From Acidobacteria bacterium RIFCSPLOWO2_12_FULL_66_21 (lineage in GTDB: Bacteria; Acidobacteriota; Vicinamibacteria; Vicinamibacterales; 2-12-FULL-66-21): DNA of 48,342 nt. The notes under the pieces were generated by a model. The model did no database searches, was not told the DNA's origin, and was given only the letters and a program-made list of their open reading frames with translations. The DNA is taken from positions 1-48,342 of the forward strand of contig MELC01000065.1 in the NCBI GenBank assembly GCA_001767455.1, read 5' to 3'. Positions 35,882 to 44,484 of this stretch are shown in pieces. Every line of letters starts with the position of its first letter. Positions within the stretch are counted from its first letter, which is position 1. Position numbers and translations under genes: made by a program.

Positions 35882-36862
35882 ATGCTGTGGAAGGGTTTTC
35901 AGCGGCCGAAGCGGCTCGAGTTCGAGCGCGAGACGCTCACGGATCGGTTCGGGCGCTTCTACGCGCAGCCGTTCGAGCGGGGGTTCGGGACGACGATCGG
36001 CAACGCCATGCGGCGCGTGCTGCTCTCGTCGATCGAGGGAGCGGCGGTGACCGCGGTGAAGATTGACGGCGTGCTGCACGAGTTCTCGCCGATTCCCGGC
36101 GTGGTCGAGGATGCGACCGACATCATCCTCAACCTGAAGCAGGTGCCGCTCAAGATGCACGTCGACACGACCAAGACCCTCTACCTGCGGATCGACCGCG
36201 GCGGGGAGGTCCGGGCGCGCGACATCGAGACCGACGCCGACGTCGAGATCCTCGAGCCGGACGCGCACATCGCGACGGTGGCCGAGGGCGGACGGCTCCA
36301 CATGGAGATGCGCGTGAAGCGCGGCCGCGGGTACGTCTCGGCGGACAAGAACTTCGACGAGGACCTCGGCATCGGGTGGATCCCGATCGACTCGGTGCAC
36401 TCGCCGGTCAAGAAGGTGAACTACCTGGTCGAGGCGGCGCGGCTCGGGCAGACCACCGACTACGACAAGCTGACCGTCGACGTGTGGACCAACGGGTCCG
36501 TCACGCCGCGCGATGCCGTCTCGCTGTCGTCGAAGCTGATTCGGGATCACCTGAACATCTTCATCAACCTCGAGGACGTCGGCGACCTGCAGCTCGACGC
36601 CGCGGCCGACCAGCCGCGCGCGGCGCTCAACGAGAACCTCGACAAGAGCGTCGAGGAGCTGGAGCTCTCGGTGCGGTCGTACAACTGCCTCAAGAACGCG
36701 AACATCCGCACGATTCGCGAGCTCGTTCAGAAGACCGAAGGGGAGATGCTGAAGACGAAGAACTTCGGCCGCAAGTCGCTGAACGAGATCAAGGAAATCC
36801 TGTCGGGCATGGGGCTGAGCCTCGGCATGCGGCTCGATCAGCCCAGCCAGCCGGTTGAATAG
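35882..36862 (+). CDS. rpoA: RNA polymerase alpha subunit
   Basis: A 326-residue protein. The N-terminal dimerisation domain contains [22 protein letters not shown] split by the usual motifs. The C-terminal DNA- and activator-binding domain (about 255-315) has [22 protein letters not shown] and [14 protein letters not shown] chose ATG 35882 ([12 protein letters not shown]), preceded by AGGACAGAGAG; an earlier in-frame ATG adds thirteen residues unlike the family. Confidence 0.97.
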   Translation: MLWKGFQRPKRLEFERETLTDRFGRFYAQPFERGFGTTIGNAMRRVLLSSIEGAAVTAVKIDGVLHEFSPIPGVVEDATDIILNLKQVPLKMHVDTTKTLYLRIDRGGEVRARDIETDADVEILEPDAHIATVAEGGRLHMEMRVKRGRGYVSADKNFDEDLGIGWIPIDSVHSPVKKVNYLVEAARLGQTTDYDKLTVDVWTNGSVTPRDAVSLSSKLIRDHLNIFINLEDVGDLQLDAAADQPRAALNENLDKSVEELELSVRSYNCLKNANIRTIRELVQKTEGEMLKTKNFGRKSLNEIKEILSGMGLSLGMRLDQPSQPVE

Positions 36863-36980
36863 ATCGTGATCGGCGCGCGGGGCTCGGGGCTCGGCGCTCG
36901 AAGAAGGCCCGGCATGTGCCGGCCATCACGAACGCCAAACGCCGAACGCCGAGCGCCGGCAACGTGAGGAACAGACGACC
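36863..36980. repeat. rpoA-rplQ spacer: inverted heptad arrays of GGGCTCG/CGAACGC type
   Basis: Left arm GGGCTCG, GGGCTCG, GCGCTCG (36880-36900); right arm CGAACGC, CAAACGC, CGAACGC, CGAGCGC (36929-36956). A GGCATGTGCC centre forms the tip. GTGAGGAA supplies the rplQ ribosome-binding site. Confidence 0.88.
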
Positions 36981-37610
36981 ATGCGTCATAGAGTCAGCCA
37001 CCGGAAACTGGGCCGCGTCACGGAGCATCGCATCGCGATGCTCCGCAACCAGGCCGAAGCGCTGATCCGCCACGAGCGGATCGAGACGACCGTGCCCAAG
37101 GCGAAGGAGCTGCGCCCCTTCGTCGAGCGGATCATCACCATCGCGAAGCGCGGCCTGGCCGCCGGCGACGCGAACGGCCGGATGCTGCACGCGCGCCGCA
37201 TGATCCTCGAGGACATTCCCAACCGCGAGGTGGTCGGGAAGCTGTTCGACACGATCGCGCCCCGCTTTGCCGCGCGCCCCGGCGGGTACACGCGCATCCT
37301 CCGTGTCGGCTACCGGCGCGGGGACAGCGCCGAAGTCGCCCAGATCGAGCTGGTCGGCAGCGAGTTCAACGCGAACGCGGAGGCGGAAAAGACCGCCGCC
37401 GCCAAGCCGAAGCCGAAGGGGATGGGCGGCCGGCTGCGCGCCGCCGCCGAGCGGCTCCGCGGCAAGAAGGGCGAGGAGCCGACCGAGGAGGGCGCCGCCC
37501 CCGACAAGGCCGCCAAGCCCGCACGCGGCAAGGGCGCCAAGACCGGGAAGACCGACACGCACGGCAAGGCCAAATCGGTCAGCACACCCAGAAAAGCGGG
37601 CGGTGCCTGA
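36981..37610 (+). CDS. rplQ: 50S ribosomal protein L17 with long C-terminal tail
   Basis: A 209-residue protein, where 115-130 is common. Residues 1-120 are canonical ([24 protein letters not shown] and [26 protein letters not shown]). The remaining 85 or so residues are Lys/Ala/Gly-rich and probably disordered, ending in a [12 protein letters not shown] tail. Last gene of the ribosomal block, before the terminator. Confidence 0.95.
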   Translation: MRHRVSHRKLGRVTEHRIAMLRNQAEALIRHERIETTVPKAKELRPFVERIITIAKRGLAAGDANGRMLHARRMILEDIPNREVVGKLFDTIAPRFAARPGGYTRILRVGYRRGDSAEVAQIELVGSEFNANAEAEKTAAAKPKPKGMGGRLRAAAERLRGKKGEEPTEEGAAPDKAAKPARGKGAKTGKTDTHGKAKSVSTPRKAGGA

Positions 37611-37854
37611 TTATTGCCGATTGGCGATTGGCGGCTGCCGATTGACGGATTGGCGACTGACGATTGGCGGTCGACGCATTGACGATTGCCGAGTGGCGTG
37701 AGGATGGAAAAGGCCGGATCCCTCTGGGGATCCGGCCTTTCGTTTCTGCGCAGGGCGTGGGTTTCCCACAATCTTCAATCGCCAATCCGTCGATCGGCAA
37801 TCGGCAATCGCCAACCCGTCAATCGGCACTCGCCAATCGGCAATCGGCAATGAC
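37611..37854. repeat. rplQ spacer: GATTGGC heptad arms enclosing the terminator
   Basis: Left arm GATTGGC, GGCTGCC, GATTGAC, GACTGAC units (37618-37690). Right arm complementary CAATCGC, CAATCCG, CAATCGG units (37772-37850). Period 7. The intrinsic terminator sits in the loop between them. Confidence 0.88.
37709..37746. terminator. Bidirectional intrinsic terminator between rplQ and the EF-G paralogue
   Basis: AAAGGCCGGATCC (37709-37721) pairs perfectly with GGATCCGGCCTTT (37728-37740) around a 6-base loop, followed by CGTTTCT. The flanking A and T runs make it usable from both converging genes. Confidence 0.88.
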
Positions 37855-39954
37855 TCAGACTTCTTCTGCCTCTTCCTGCCCGCGTTCGGCCTTCGATTGC
37901 GCAATGATCTTGCCGTGCAGGTGGGCGGGGACTTCCTCGTAGTGCGAGAACTCCATGTGGTACGAGCCGCGGCCGCCCGTGGCTGACGTGAGCTGCTGCT
38001 CGTAGGTCAGCATCTCCGCCATCGGCACCTTCGCGCGGATGATCGTCGTGGCGCCGCGTGTGTCCATGCCGCCGATGCGTCCGCGCCGGCTGTTGAGATC
38101 CCCCATCAGGTCTCCGGCGTAGTCGCTCGGCGCGTACACCTCGACGTCCATCACCGGCTCGAGCAGCGTCGGCCGCGCGCGCGACATGCCGTCCTTGAAC
38201 GCCAGCGAACCGGCCATCTTGAACGACAGCTCGTTCGAGTCCACCTGGTGGAACGACCCGTCGAACAGCGTCGCGCGGAAGTCCACCATCGGGTACCCGG
38301 CGAGGAAGCCGCGCATCCGCGCGTCCTGGAGCCCTTTTTCAACCGCCGGGATGAACTGCCGCGGGATCGAGCCACCGAAGATGTCGTCAACGAACTCGAA
38401 GTCGCTGCCCCTCGCCAGCGGCTCGAACTTGACCTTGCAGTCGCCGAACTGCCCGTGGCCGCCCGTCTGCTTCTTGTGCCGGCCGTGCGCCTCCGTGGAG
38501 GCGGTGATCGTCTCCCGGTACGGGATGCGCGGCAGCTTCAGGGTGACCTCGACGCCGAACCGCCGCTTCAGCTTCGCGACCGTCACCTCGATGTGCGACT
38601 GACCCTGGCCGGCGAGCAGCAGCTCCTTCGTCTGCTGGTCGCGCGTGTAGTTGATCGTGGGGTCCTCTTCCTGCAGGCGGTGGAGCGCCGTGCTGATCTT
38701 CTCCTCGTCGCCGCGGCTCTTCGGCTCGATCGCGTACGAGATCACCGGTTCGGGGAACTTGATGGCCGCCAGCCGGAACGGCGTCGCCTTGTCGCCAATC
38801 AGGTCGCTCGTCTGCGATTCCTTCAGCTTCGCGACCGCGCCGATGTCCCCCGCCTTGATCTCCGGAACGTTCGTCTGCGCCTTGCCCTGCAGGAGCACGA
38901 GATGTCCCAGCCGCTCGGGCACGTCCTTCGTCAGGTTGTGCACCGTCGAGTCGGCCTTCAGCGATCCGGTGACGACGCGGAACATCGTGATCCGGCCGGC
39001 GAACGGGTCGGCGACGGTCTTCCAGATGAACGCGGCGACACCGCCGGCGTCGGAGGGAGCCACCCTGGTTTCCTCGCCGTCCTTCGCGTCGACCGCCTTC
39101 ATCGGCCGCTCGGCCGGCGACGGCACGTAGGACACGATGGCGTCCAGGAGCGGCTGCATGCCCATGTTCGCCGACGCCGACGTGCACACCACGGGGAACA
39201 CGCGGCCGGCCGTGAAGCCGCGCTTCAACCCGGAGACCAGCTCGTCCTGGGCGAGGGTGCCCGCGTCGAAGAACTTCTCCATCAGCGTGTCGTCCGCCTC
39301 CGCGACCATTTCGATCAGCGCCTCGCGCGCCTCGCCGGCGGCGCTCTCGAGCTCGGGAGGAATCGGTGCTTCGGTCGGTTTCCCGCTCTCGTCCGAGGCG
39401 AACGTCCACGCCTTCATCGCGACGAGGTCCACCACGCCGCGGAATCCCTTTTCTTCGCCGATAGGCAGCTGGATGGGGACGACCGTGCGCCCGAACACGC
39501 CGCGCAGCGACTCAATCGATCGTTCCAGGCTGGCGCGCTCGCGATCGAGCCGGTTCAGCACGATCAGGCGCGGCACGTCGAGCTCCTCGGCGACCGTCCA
39601 GATCTTCTCGGTCGAGACCTCGGCTCCGGCGACGCCGTCCACCACCACGAGCGCGGCATCCGCCACGCGCAGCGCGGCGCGCGCATCGCTCAGGAAGTTG
39701 GCCATCCCTGGCGTGTCGATGAAATTGATCTTGTGCTTGTTCCACTCGGCGCAGGCGAGGCTGCACGCCAGGGTGTGCTTGCGGGCGATCTCTTCTTCGT
39801 CGTAGTCGGTCACCGTGGTCCCGTCGTCCACGCGACCGAGGCGGTTGACGGCGCCGGCATCGAACAGCAGGGCGGAGACCAGCTGTGTCTTGCCGGCGCC
39901 GCTATGGCCGACCAGGGCGACATTTCTGATGGTTTGAGCGTCGTAGACTTTCAT
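37855..39954 (-). CDS. EF-G-like translational GTPase (paralogue of fusA)
   Basis: A 699-residue protein with all five EF-G domains. G1 is GHSGAGKT (residues 16-23) instead of AHIDAGKT, G3 is DTPG without the usual HVDF (DTPGMANF), and G4 is NRLD rather than NKMD. These changes mark the EF-G-2 or EF-G-like group (Thermus TTHA1498 type), whose role is unclear and may be in ribosome recycling or stress. A strong Shine-Dalgarno sequence (GGAGG at 39963-39967, complement strand) lies eight bases before the ATG. Confidence 0.92.
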   Translation of the reverse strand: MKVYDAQTIRNVALVGHSGAGKTQLVSALLFDAGAVNRLGRVDDGTTVTDYDEEEIARKHTLACSLACAEWNKHKINFIDTPGMANFLSDARAALRVADAALVVVDGVAGAEVSTEKIWTVAEELDVPRLIVLNRLDRERASLERSIESLRGVFGRTVVPIQLPIGEEKGFRGVVDLVAMKAWTFASDESGKPTEAPIPPELESAAGEAREALIEMVAEADDTLMEKFFDAGTLAQDELVSGLKRGFTAGRVFPVVCTSASANMGMQPLLDAIVSYVPSPAERPMKAVDAKDGEETRVAPSDAGGVAAFIWKTVADPFAGRITMFRVVTGSLKADSTVHNLTKDVPERLGHLVLLQGKAQTNVPEIKAGDIGAVAKLKESQTSDLIGDKATPFRLAAIKFPEPVISYAIEPKSRGDEEKISTALHRLQEEDPTINYTRDQQTKELLLAGQGQSHIEVTVAKLKRRFGVEVTLKLPRIPYRETITASTEAHGRHKKQTGGHGQFGDCKVKFEPLARGSDFEFVDDIFGGSIPRQFIPAVEKGLQDARMRGFLAGYPMVDFRATLFDGSFHQVDSNELSFKMAGSLAFKDGMSRARPTLLEPVMDVEVYAPSDYAGDLMGDLNSRRGRIGGMDTRGATTIIRAKVPMAEMLTYEQQLTSATGGRGSYHMEFSHYEEVPAHLHGKIIAQSKAERGQEEAEEV

Positions 39955-40080
39955 TGACGGTACCTCCGTAGCTCCCAGTCTCCAGCTGCCAGCTCGCAGC
40001 TTGCAGCTTCCAGCCAGATTCGAGCCTTCACCTGGCCGCGTCCAGCTCGCAGCTGGTCGCTGGTAGCTGGAAACTGGAAA
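39955..40080. repeat. Heptad palindrome upstream of the EF-G paralogue, GGAAGCT type
   Basis: On the + strand: left arm CTCCCAG, TCTCCAG, CTGCCAG, CTCGCAG, CTTGCAG, CTTCCAG (39970-40013); right arm GCTCGCA, GCTGGTC, GCTGGTA, GCTGGAA, ACTGGAA (40047-40080). This is the same layout as the ribosomal spacers, here on a minus-strand transcript. Confidence 0.88.
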
Positions 40081-40435
40081 CTACGCTTTCGTCTTCTCAA
40101 TAAGGCCAGTCAGCATGCGCCGCACCTCTTCCACTTGGCCCGCGAGCGGCGTATGTAGCGCGGGAGGCAGGAACCGGAGGTCCCGCGTAAGAAGCAGATC
40201 ATACTCAAGTTCGTTGCAGGAACCCAAGGAGTGCCACAAAAACCGCCGAAAGTCCGGATCGGTTCCACGGCCCGTTCCTTCCGCGATGTTGGAGGGAATC
40301 GAAATCGCTGCCCTGAGCACCTGATCGCGCCAGGGGCCACGCGTCGGGGCGTTGCAGGTGTGCAGAAATGGCGTACGTGTCGAGCGCCAGTTGGTGAGCT
40401 TTCTGCCACACGAACAGCTTTCGATAATCCTGCAT
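40081..40435 (-). pseudogene. Four-helix-bundle protein (S23/23S rRNA IVP family), frameshifted
   Basis: Read from ATG 40433-40435, the frame encodes MQDYRKLFVWQKAHQLALDTY, a typical four-helix-bundle start, then loses the family pattern near residue 33. The rest (RDQVLRAAISIPSNIAEGTGRG and the C-terminal helices) is in another frame. Removing one C from the C4 tract (GGGG at 40333-40336 on the + strand) restores a single protein of about 118 residues, the family length. It could be a real inactivation or a sequencing error in a homopolymer. These proteins are found in rRNA intervening sequences and as chromosomal cassettes. It lies between two heptad arrays. Confidence 0.8.
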
Positions 40436-40551
40436 CGAGATCCTCCTGTGAAGGTGTCTCGATCGTCCTGCAAGAATCGCGCTTAGGCTGGAAACTGGAA
40501 ACTGGAAACTGGAAACTGGAAGCTGGAAGCTGGAAACTGGAAACTGGAAGC
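40436..40551. repeat. Heptad array between the four-helix-bundle gene and the ABC permease gene
   Basis: About ten GGAAACT/GGAAGCT units in one direction (40487-40550 on the + strand), ending two bases before the permease stop. No complementary arm. On the transcribed (-) strand it reads TTCCAGC. Confidence 0.87.
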
Positions 40552-41844
40552 TTATTCGTATCTCAGCGCTTCGATCGGATCCAGCCGTGCGGCCTTGAAG
40601 GCGGGATAGAGCCCGAAGAAGATGCCGATGGTCGCGGAGAAGCCGATGCCAATGGCGAACGACCACCACGGGAGCGAGACGGGAAACCCGGACAGCCAGT
40701 GGATGGTGAGTCCGAGCGAGCTGCCGAAGACGATGCCAAGCAGCCCGCCGAGCGACGTGAGGAACACCGCTTCCAGCAGGAACTGCCACAGGATTTCGAC
40801 GCGCCGGGCGCCGAGCGCCTTCCGCACGCCGATCTCGCGCGTGCGATCGGTGACGCTGATCATCATGATCGCCATCACCCCGATGCCGCCGACCATCAGC
40901 GCGATGGACGAGATCACGACGAGCGCGAGCACGGCCGCCTGGGTGATCTGATCGAACACCTTGATCGCCGCCTCCTGCGTCCCGAGGTCGAAGTCGTTCT
41001 CCTGATCGAGATGCAGGCCGTGCCGCGCGCGCATCACCCGCTCGATTTCCTCCATCGCCTGCTTCACCGTGGCGTTCTCGCTCGGCACCACCGCCATCGT
41101 GACCGGGCGCAGCTCGCCGCGCCCGACGGTGAAGCCGCGGATGCCGTACTGCTTCTGGTACCGCGTGTGGGGGATGACCACGAAGTCGTCCTGGCCCGCG
41201 GAGAGCCCGCCGGGACTCGGCCTCTTCGCGAACACGCCGACGACGGTGTACTGTGAGGCGCCGAGCCGGACGACTTTGCCGACCGGATCGGTGTGCGGGA
41301 AGACGGCTTTCGCCGGGCCCTGCCCGAGCACCACGACCGGGCGGCGGTGCTGCACCTCGCCCGAGTTGAAGAACCGGCCGTTCTCGAGATTCAACTGCCC
41401 GATGAAGGGGAACTTCTCGGTCGTGCCGAGCACCGGGACGCGCTTGGACTTGAGCCCCTTGTAATAGACCTGCGCGGTCACGTTCGCGCCGGGACCGTTG
41501 CCGAACTGCACGTCCACGATCGCCACCGACGGGCAGTCCCGCTCGATCGCCTCGGCGTCCTGCGGCGTGATGTTGGGCCGCATGATGAGGTCCTGGAAGG
41601 TCTTGCCGGACGTCACGCTCGCGAAGCTGAACTTCGACACGAAGATCGTGGTCGGCCCAATCTCTCGGAACAGGTCGTAGACCGATTCCTGGAACCCGCG
41701 AATCAGCGACGTCATGCCGACGATCGACGTGATGCCGATGACGACGCCGAGCACCGTCAGGGCGGACCGCAGCTTGTTCGAGCGCAGCGTATCCACCGCC
41801 ATGCTGACGATCTCGACGAACAGGCCGCCGCGGATCCTGGCCAT
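40552..41844 (-). CDS. MacB-like ABC transporter permease (first of two)
   Basis: A 430-residue protein with an N-terminal membrane helix (SALTVLGVVIGITSIVGMTSL), a large MacB periplasmic core domain (about 45-270) and a C-terminal FtsX domain with three helices (from about 300), ending in RLDPIEALRYE, the usual permease tail. No nucleotide-binding domain is fused. Three bases separate it from the upstream permease. It probably works with the adaptor encoded upstream in a tripartite exporter. Confidence 0.9.
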   Translation of the reverse strand: MARIRGGLFVEIVSMAVDTLRSNKLRSALTVLGVVIGITSIVGMTSLIRGFQESVYDLFREIGPTTIFVSKFSFASVTSGKTFQDLIMRPNITPQDAEAIERDCPSVAIVDVQFGNGPGANVTAQVYYKGLKSKRVPVLGTTEKFPFIGQLNLENGRFFNSGEVQHRRPVVVLGQGPAKAVFPHTDPVGKVVRLGASQYTVVGVFAKRPSPGGLSAGQDDFVVIPHTRYQKQYGIRGFTVGRGELRPVTMAVVPSENATVKQAMEEIERVMRARHGLHLDQENDFDLGTQEAAIKVFDQITQAAVLALVVISSIALMVGGIGVMAIMMISVTDRTREIGVRKALGARRVEILWQFLLEAVFLTSLGGLLGIVFGSSLGLTIHWLSGFPVSLPWWSFAIGIGFSATIGIFFGLYPAFKAARLDPIEALRYE

Positions 41845-41847
41845 GGC

Positions 41848-43071
41848 CTACTCGCGCCTCAACGCTTCGATGGGATCGAGGCGCGCGGCGCGCATCGCCG
41901 GATACAGGCCGAAGAAGAGACCGACGACGGCCGTGATCCCGACGCCGATCATCACCGACCAGGCCTGCACGGCGGCGGGCAGCGGCGTGAGCTTGGCGAT
42001 CGTCAATGCCAGCAGGAAGCCGAAGCCCGTCCCGACGATGCCGCCGAAGGTGGACAGCGTCACCGATTCGGTGAGGATCTGCCACACGATGTCGCGGCGC
42101 CGTGCGCCGAGCGCTTTCCGCAGGCCGATCTCGCGCGTCCGCTCCGTGACGACCATCAGCATGATGTTCATGATCACGATGCCGCCGACGACGAGCGACA
42201 GGGCGACGACGCCGACGAGCACGGCAAAGATGTTCTTCGTCGCCGTCTCGTACAGCTTCATGAACGTATCGGCCGCGAAGACCCCGAAGTTGTCCTTGTC
42301 CTTGGGCCGGAGCCTCCGCTGGATGCGCAATGCCGTCGTCGCTTCGTCCATGGCGGGACGCACGAGGCCCGGGTCGGTGGGCCGCACGAGAATGGAGAGC
42401 GAGGGGCGCGATCCGAACAGCTTCCTGAACACGCCGAGCGGGATGATCGCGAACTCGTCCTGCGAGCGGCCGAAGACGGTCCCCTTCCGCTCGCTCACGC
42501 CGACGACGCGGAAGTGCATGCCGGCGATCCGGACGACCTTGTCGATCGGATCCGCCCCTTTGAACAGCTTGTCCGCCGTGTCGTATCCGAGCACGGCGAC
42601 GGGGCGGTTGCGATCGAATTCCGTGGCGCTGATCAGCCGTCCGCGCGCCGCGGTGAACGCAGGAAAGTAGATGTAGTCGCGCGTGAAGCCCTGGATCTGC
42701 ACGTTGTCGAGCGACTCGTCGCGGTGGACGATCGAGCCGGAGGCGTCGGATTCCGCGGCGACGAACCGGATGAGCGAGCCGTAGCGCTTGACGGCCGCCG
42801 CGTCGTCGAGCGTGACGCGCGGGTTGGCCTGTGCGCGCTCGGCCTCCTCCTGCGTCCGCGTGATGGGCATGCGCTGGATCTGGAACGCGTCGGCGCCGAT
42901 CTCCGACACGATCGCGTTCGACACCGCCCCGTTCAACCCCTGGATCAGCGACACCACGGCGATGATCGACGTCACCGCCACGATGTTGCCGAGCACGGTC
43001 AGCAGCGATCGCAGCTTGTTCGACCAGATCGCGCTCAGGGCGATGCCGATGGCTTCGATGAACTTGTTCAT
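41848..43071 (-). CDS. MacB-like ABC transporter permease (second of two)
   Basis: A 407-residue protein with the same plan as its neighbour: N-terminal helix (LLTVLGNIVAVTSIIAVVSL), MacB periplasmic core domain and C-terminal FtsX helices, ending RLDPIEALRRE. The two permeases are clearly paralogous and may form a heterodimer. The ATPase that should drive them is not encoded in this operon. Confidence 0.9.
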   Translation of the reverse strand: MNKFIEAIGIALSAIWSNKLRSLLTVLGNIVAVTSIIAVVSLIQGLNGAVSNAIVSEIGADAFQIQRMPITRTQEEAERAQANPRVTLDDAAAVKRYGSLIRFVAAESDASGSIVHRDESLDNVQIQGFTRDYIYFPAFTAARGRLISATEFDRNRPVAVLGYDTADKLFKGADPIDKVVRIAGMHFRVVGVSERKGTVFGRSQDEFAIIPLGVFRKLFGSRPSLSILVRPTDPGLVRPAMDEATTALRIQRRLRPKDKDNFGVFAADTFMKLYETATKNIFAVLVGVVALSLVVGGIVIMNIMLMVVTERTREIGLRKALGARRRDIVWQILTESVTLSTFGGIVGTGFGFLLALTIAKLTPLPAAVQAWSVMIGVGITAVVGLFFGLYPAMRAARLDPIEALRRE

Positions 43072-43092
43072 GTGACGGGCGGCGCGACCCGC

Positions 43093-44484
43093 TTACGTCT
43101 TGTCGGTGGCGCCGGGTTTCTGCGCCTCCGGCTTGACGGGGTCGCCGTCGGCCAGGTCGCGCACGGAATTGAATGGTCCGACGATGACCTGATCCCCTTC
43201 CTTCAGGCCCGAGAGCACCTCGAAGTACTTGTCGCCCGCGATACCGGTCTTCACCGGGACGAATTCGGCCGCCCCGTTGCGGACGACGAACACGCCCTCG
43301 GTCTCTTTCTTGTTGCCCGGCTTGGCCGAACCGGCGGCCGCCGCGGTGCCATCGGCCGCCTGGGCGGTGCCCGACGCGTCCGGCGCCGCCGCCGCGGCCG
43401 CCCGGCGGCGCCGATCCGTTTTCGGCTCGTGGACGACGTTGCCCTTCGCGTCGAGCGTCACTTCGCGGACGGTCGTCGCCTGGATCGGCACGGCCACGGC
43501 GTTGTCGCGGATGGCCGTCGTGATCTCGGCCGTGCACGTGAAGCCCGGGCGCACGTCCGGCACTTCGGTGTCGAGCGTCACCACCACCTTGAAGTTGGTG
43601 TTCTGCCGCTGCGCGGCCGCCGCGCCCGTCGCCTGGATCGGGCTGTTCCCGATCTCGGTCACCTTGCCCGTGAACTTCTTGTCGGGCAGCGCGTCGATCG
43701 TGACCTGCGCCTTCTGGCCGAGCGTCACCGTCGGGATGTCGGTCTCGTCCACTTCGACTTCAGCCTCGATCACCGACATGTCGGCGACCGTCAGCAGCAC
43801 CGTGCCCGCGTTGTTCATCGTGCCGATGACGACGGTTTCGCCTTCCTCGATGTTGCGGCGCGTGACGATGCCGGTGATCGGGGATTCGATGCGCACCTTG
43901 CTCAGGTCGAACCTCGCGCTCTCGGCCGTCGCGCTCTCCTGCCGCATGCGCAGCTCCTGCGTCCTGACCGACTGCGTGGCGCTCCGCAAGTCCGACTGGC
44001 GCATCTTCAGGTCGTTCTCCGCGCGCTCGTACTGCTCGCGCGTGGTCAGGCCGCCCTTCATCAGCTCCTGCTGCCGCCTGAACGCGTCCTCGGCCTGTTT
44101 CACGGCGACCTGGGCGCTGTCGAGCGCGAGGCGGCCTTGTTCCATCTGCGACTTGGCCGCCGCGAGCGACGCCTCGGTCCGCGTCACATTGGTCCGCAGG
44201 ATGCGCGGATCGATCTGGAGCAGGAACTGTCCCTTCTCGACGCGCTGGCCTTCCTCGACAGCCAGGTTCGTGACGCGCCCCATCGTGTCGGCGCTGATGT
44301 TGACGGAGGTCTTCGGCTGGATCTTGCCCGACGCGGAGACGATCGCCTCGAGGCGGCGCTTCTGAATCCCCTCGGTCGTGACGGTGACCCCCGGGGTCCG
44401 TTTGTACCTGAAGTTGGCGAACGCGATCGCGCCGAGCAGGACGACGATCGCGACGCCAATGAGAATCTTCCTGTTCCGGCTCAT
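43093..44484 (-). CDS. MacA/HlyD-family periplasmic adaptor protein
   Basis: A 463-residue membrane fusion protein. It has a membrane anchor at about 6-25, a split lipoyl (biotinyl-lipoyl-like) domain, a coiled-coil hairpin (about 95-190), a beta-barrel domain, and a membrane-proximal end (LSGLKEGDQVIVGPFNSV). An Ala/Asp-rich low-complexity insert (about 340-385) interrupts the C-terminal part. It links the inner-membrane permeases to an outer-membrane channel. Its ATG overlaps the stop of the Yip1 gene. Confidence 0.9.
   Translation of the reverse strand: MSRNRKILIGVAIVVLLGAIAFANFRYKRTPGVTVTTEGIQKRRLEAIVSASGKIQPKTSVNISADTMGRVTNLAVEEGQRVEKGQFLLQIDPRILRTNVTRTEASLAAAKSQMEQGRLALDSAQVAVKQAEDAFRRQQELMKGGLTTREQYERAENDLKMRQSDLRSATQSVRTQELRMRQESATAESARFDLSKVRIESPITGIVTRRNIEEGETVVIGTMNNAGTVLLTVADMSVIEAEVEVDETDIPTVTLGQKAQVTIDALPDKKFTGKVTEIGNSPIQATGAAAAQRQNTNFKVVVTLDTEVPDVRPGFTCTAEITTAIRDNAVAVPIQATTVREVTLDAKGNVVHEPKTDRRRRAAAAAAPDASGTAQAADGTAAAAGSAKPGNKKETEGVFVVRNGAAEFVPVKTGIAGDKYFEVLSGLKEGDQVIVGPFNSVRDLADGDPVKPEAQKPGATDKT

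Noticed and set aside
37611-37854. Insertion sequence remnant or attachment site
   Set aside because: The inverted repeats are internal period-7 arrays around a terminator. No transposase fragment or target duplication is visible.
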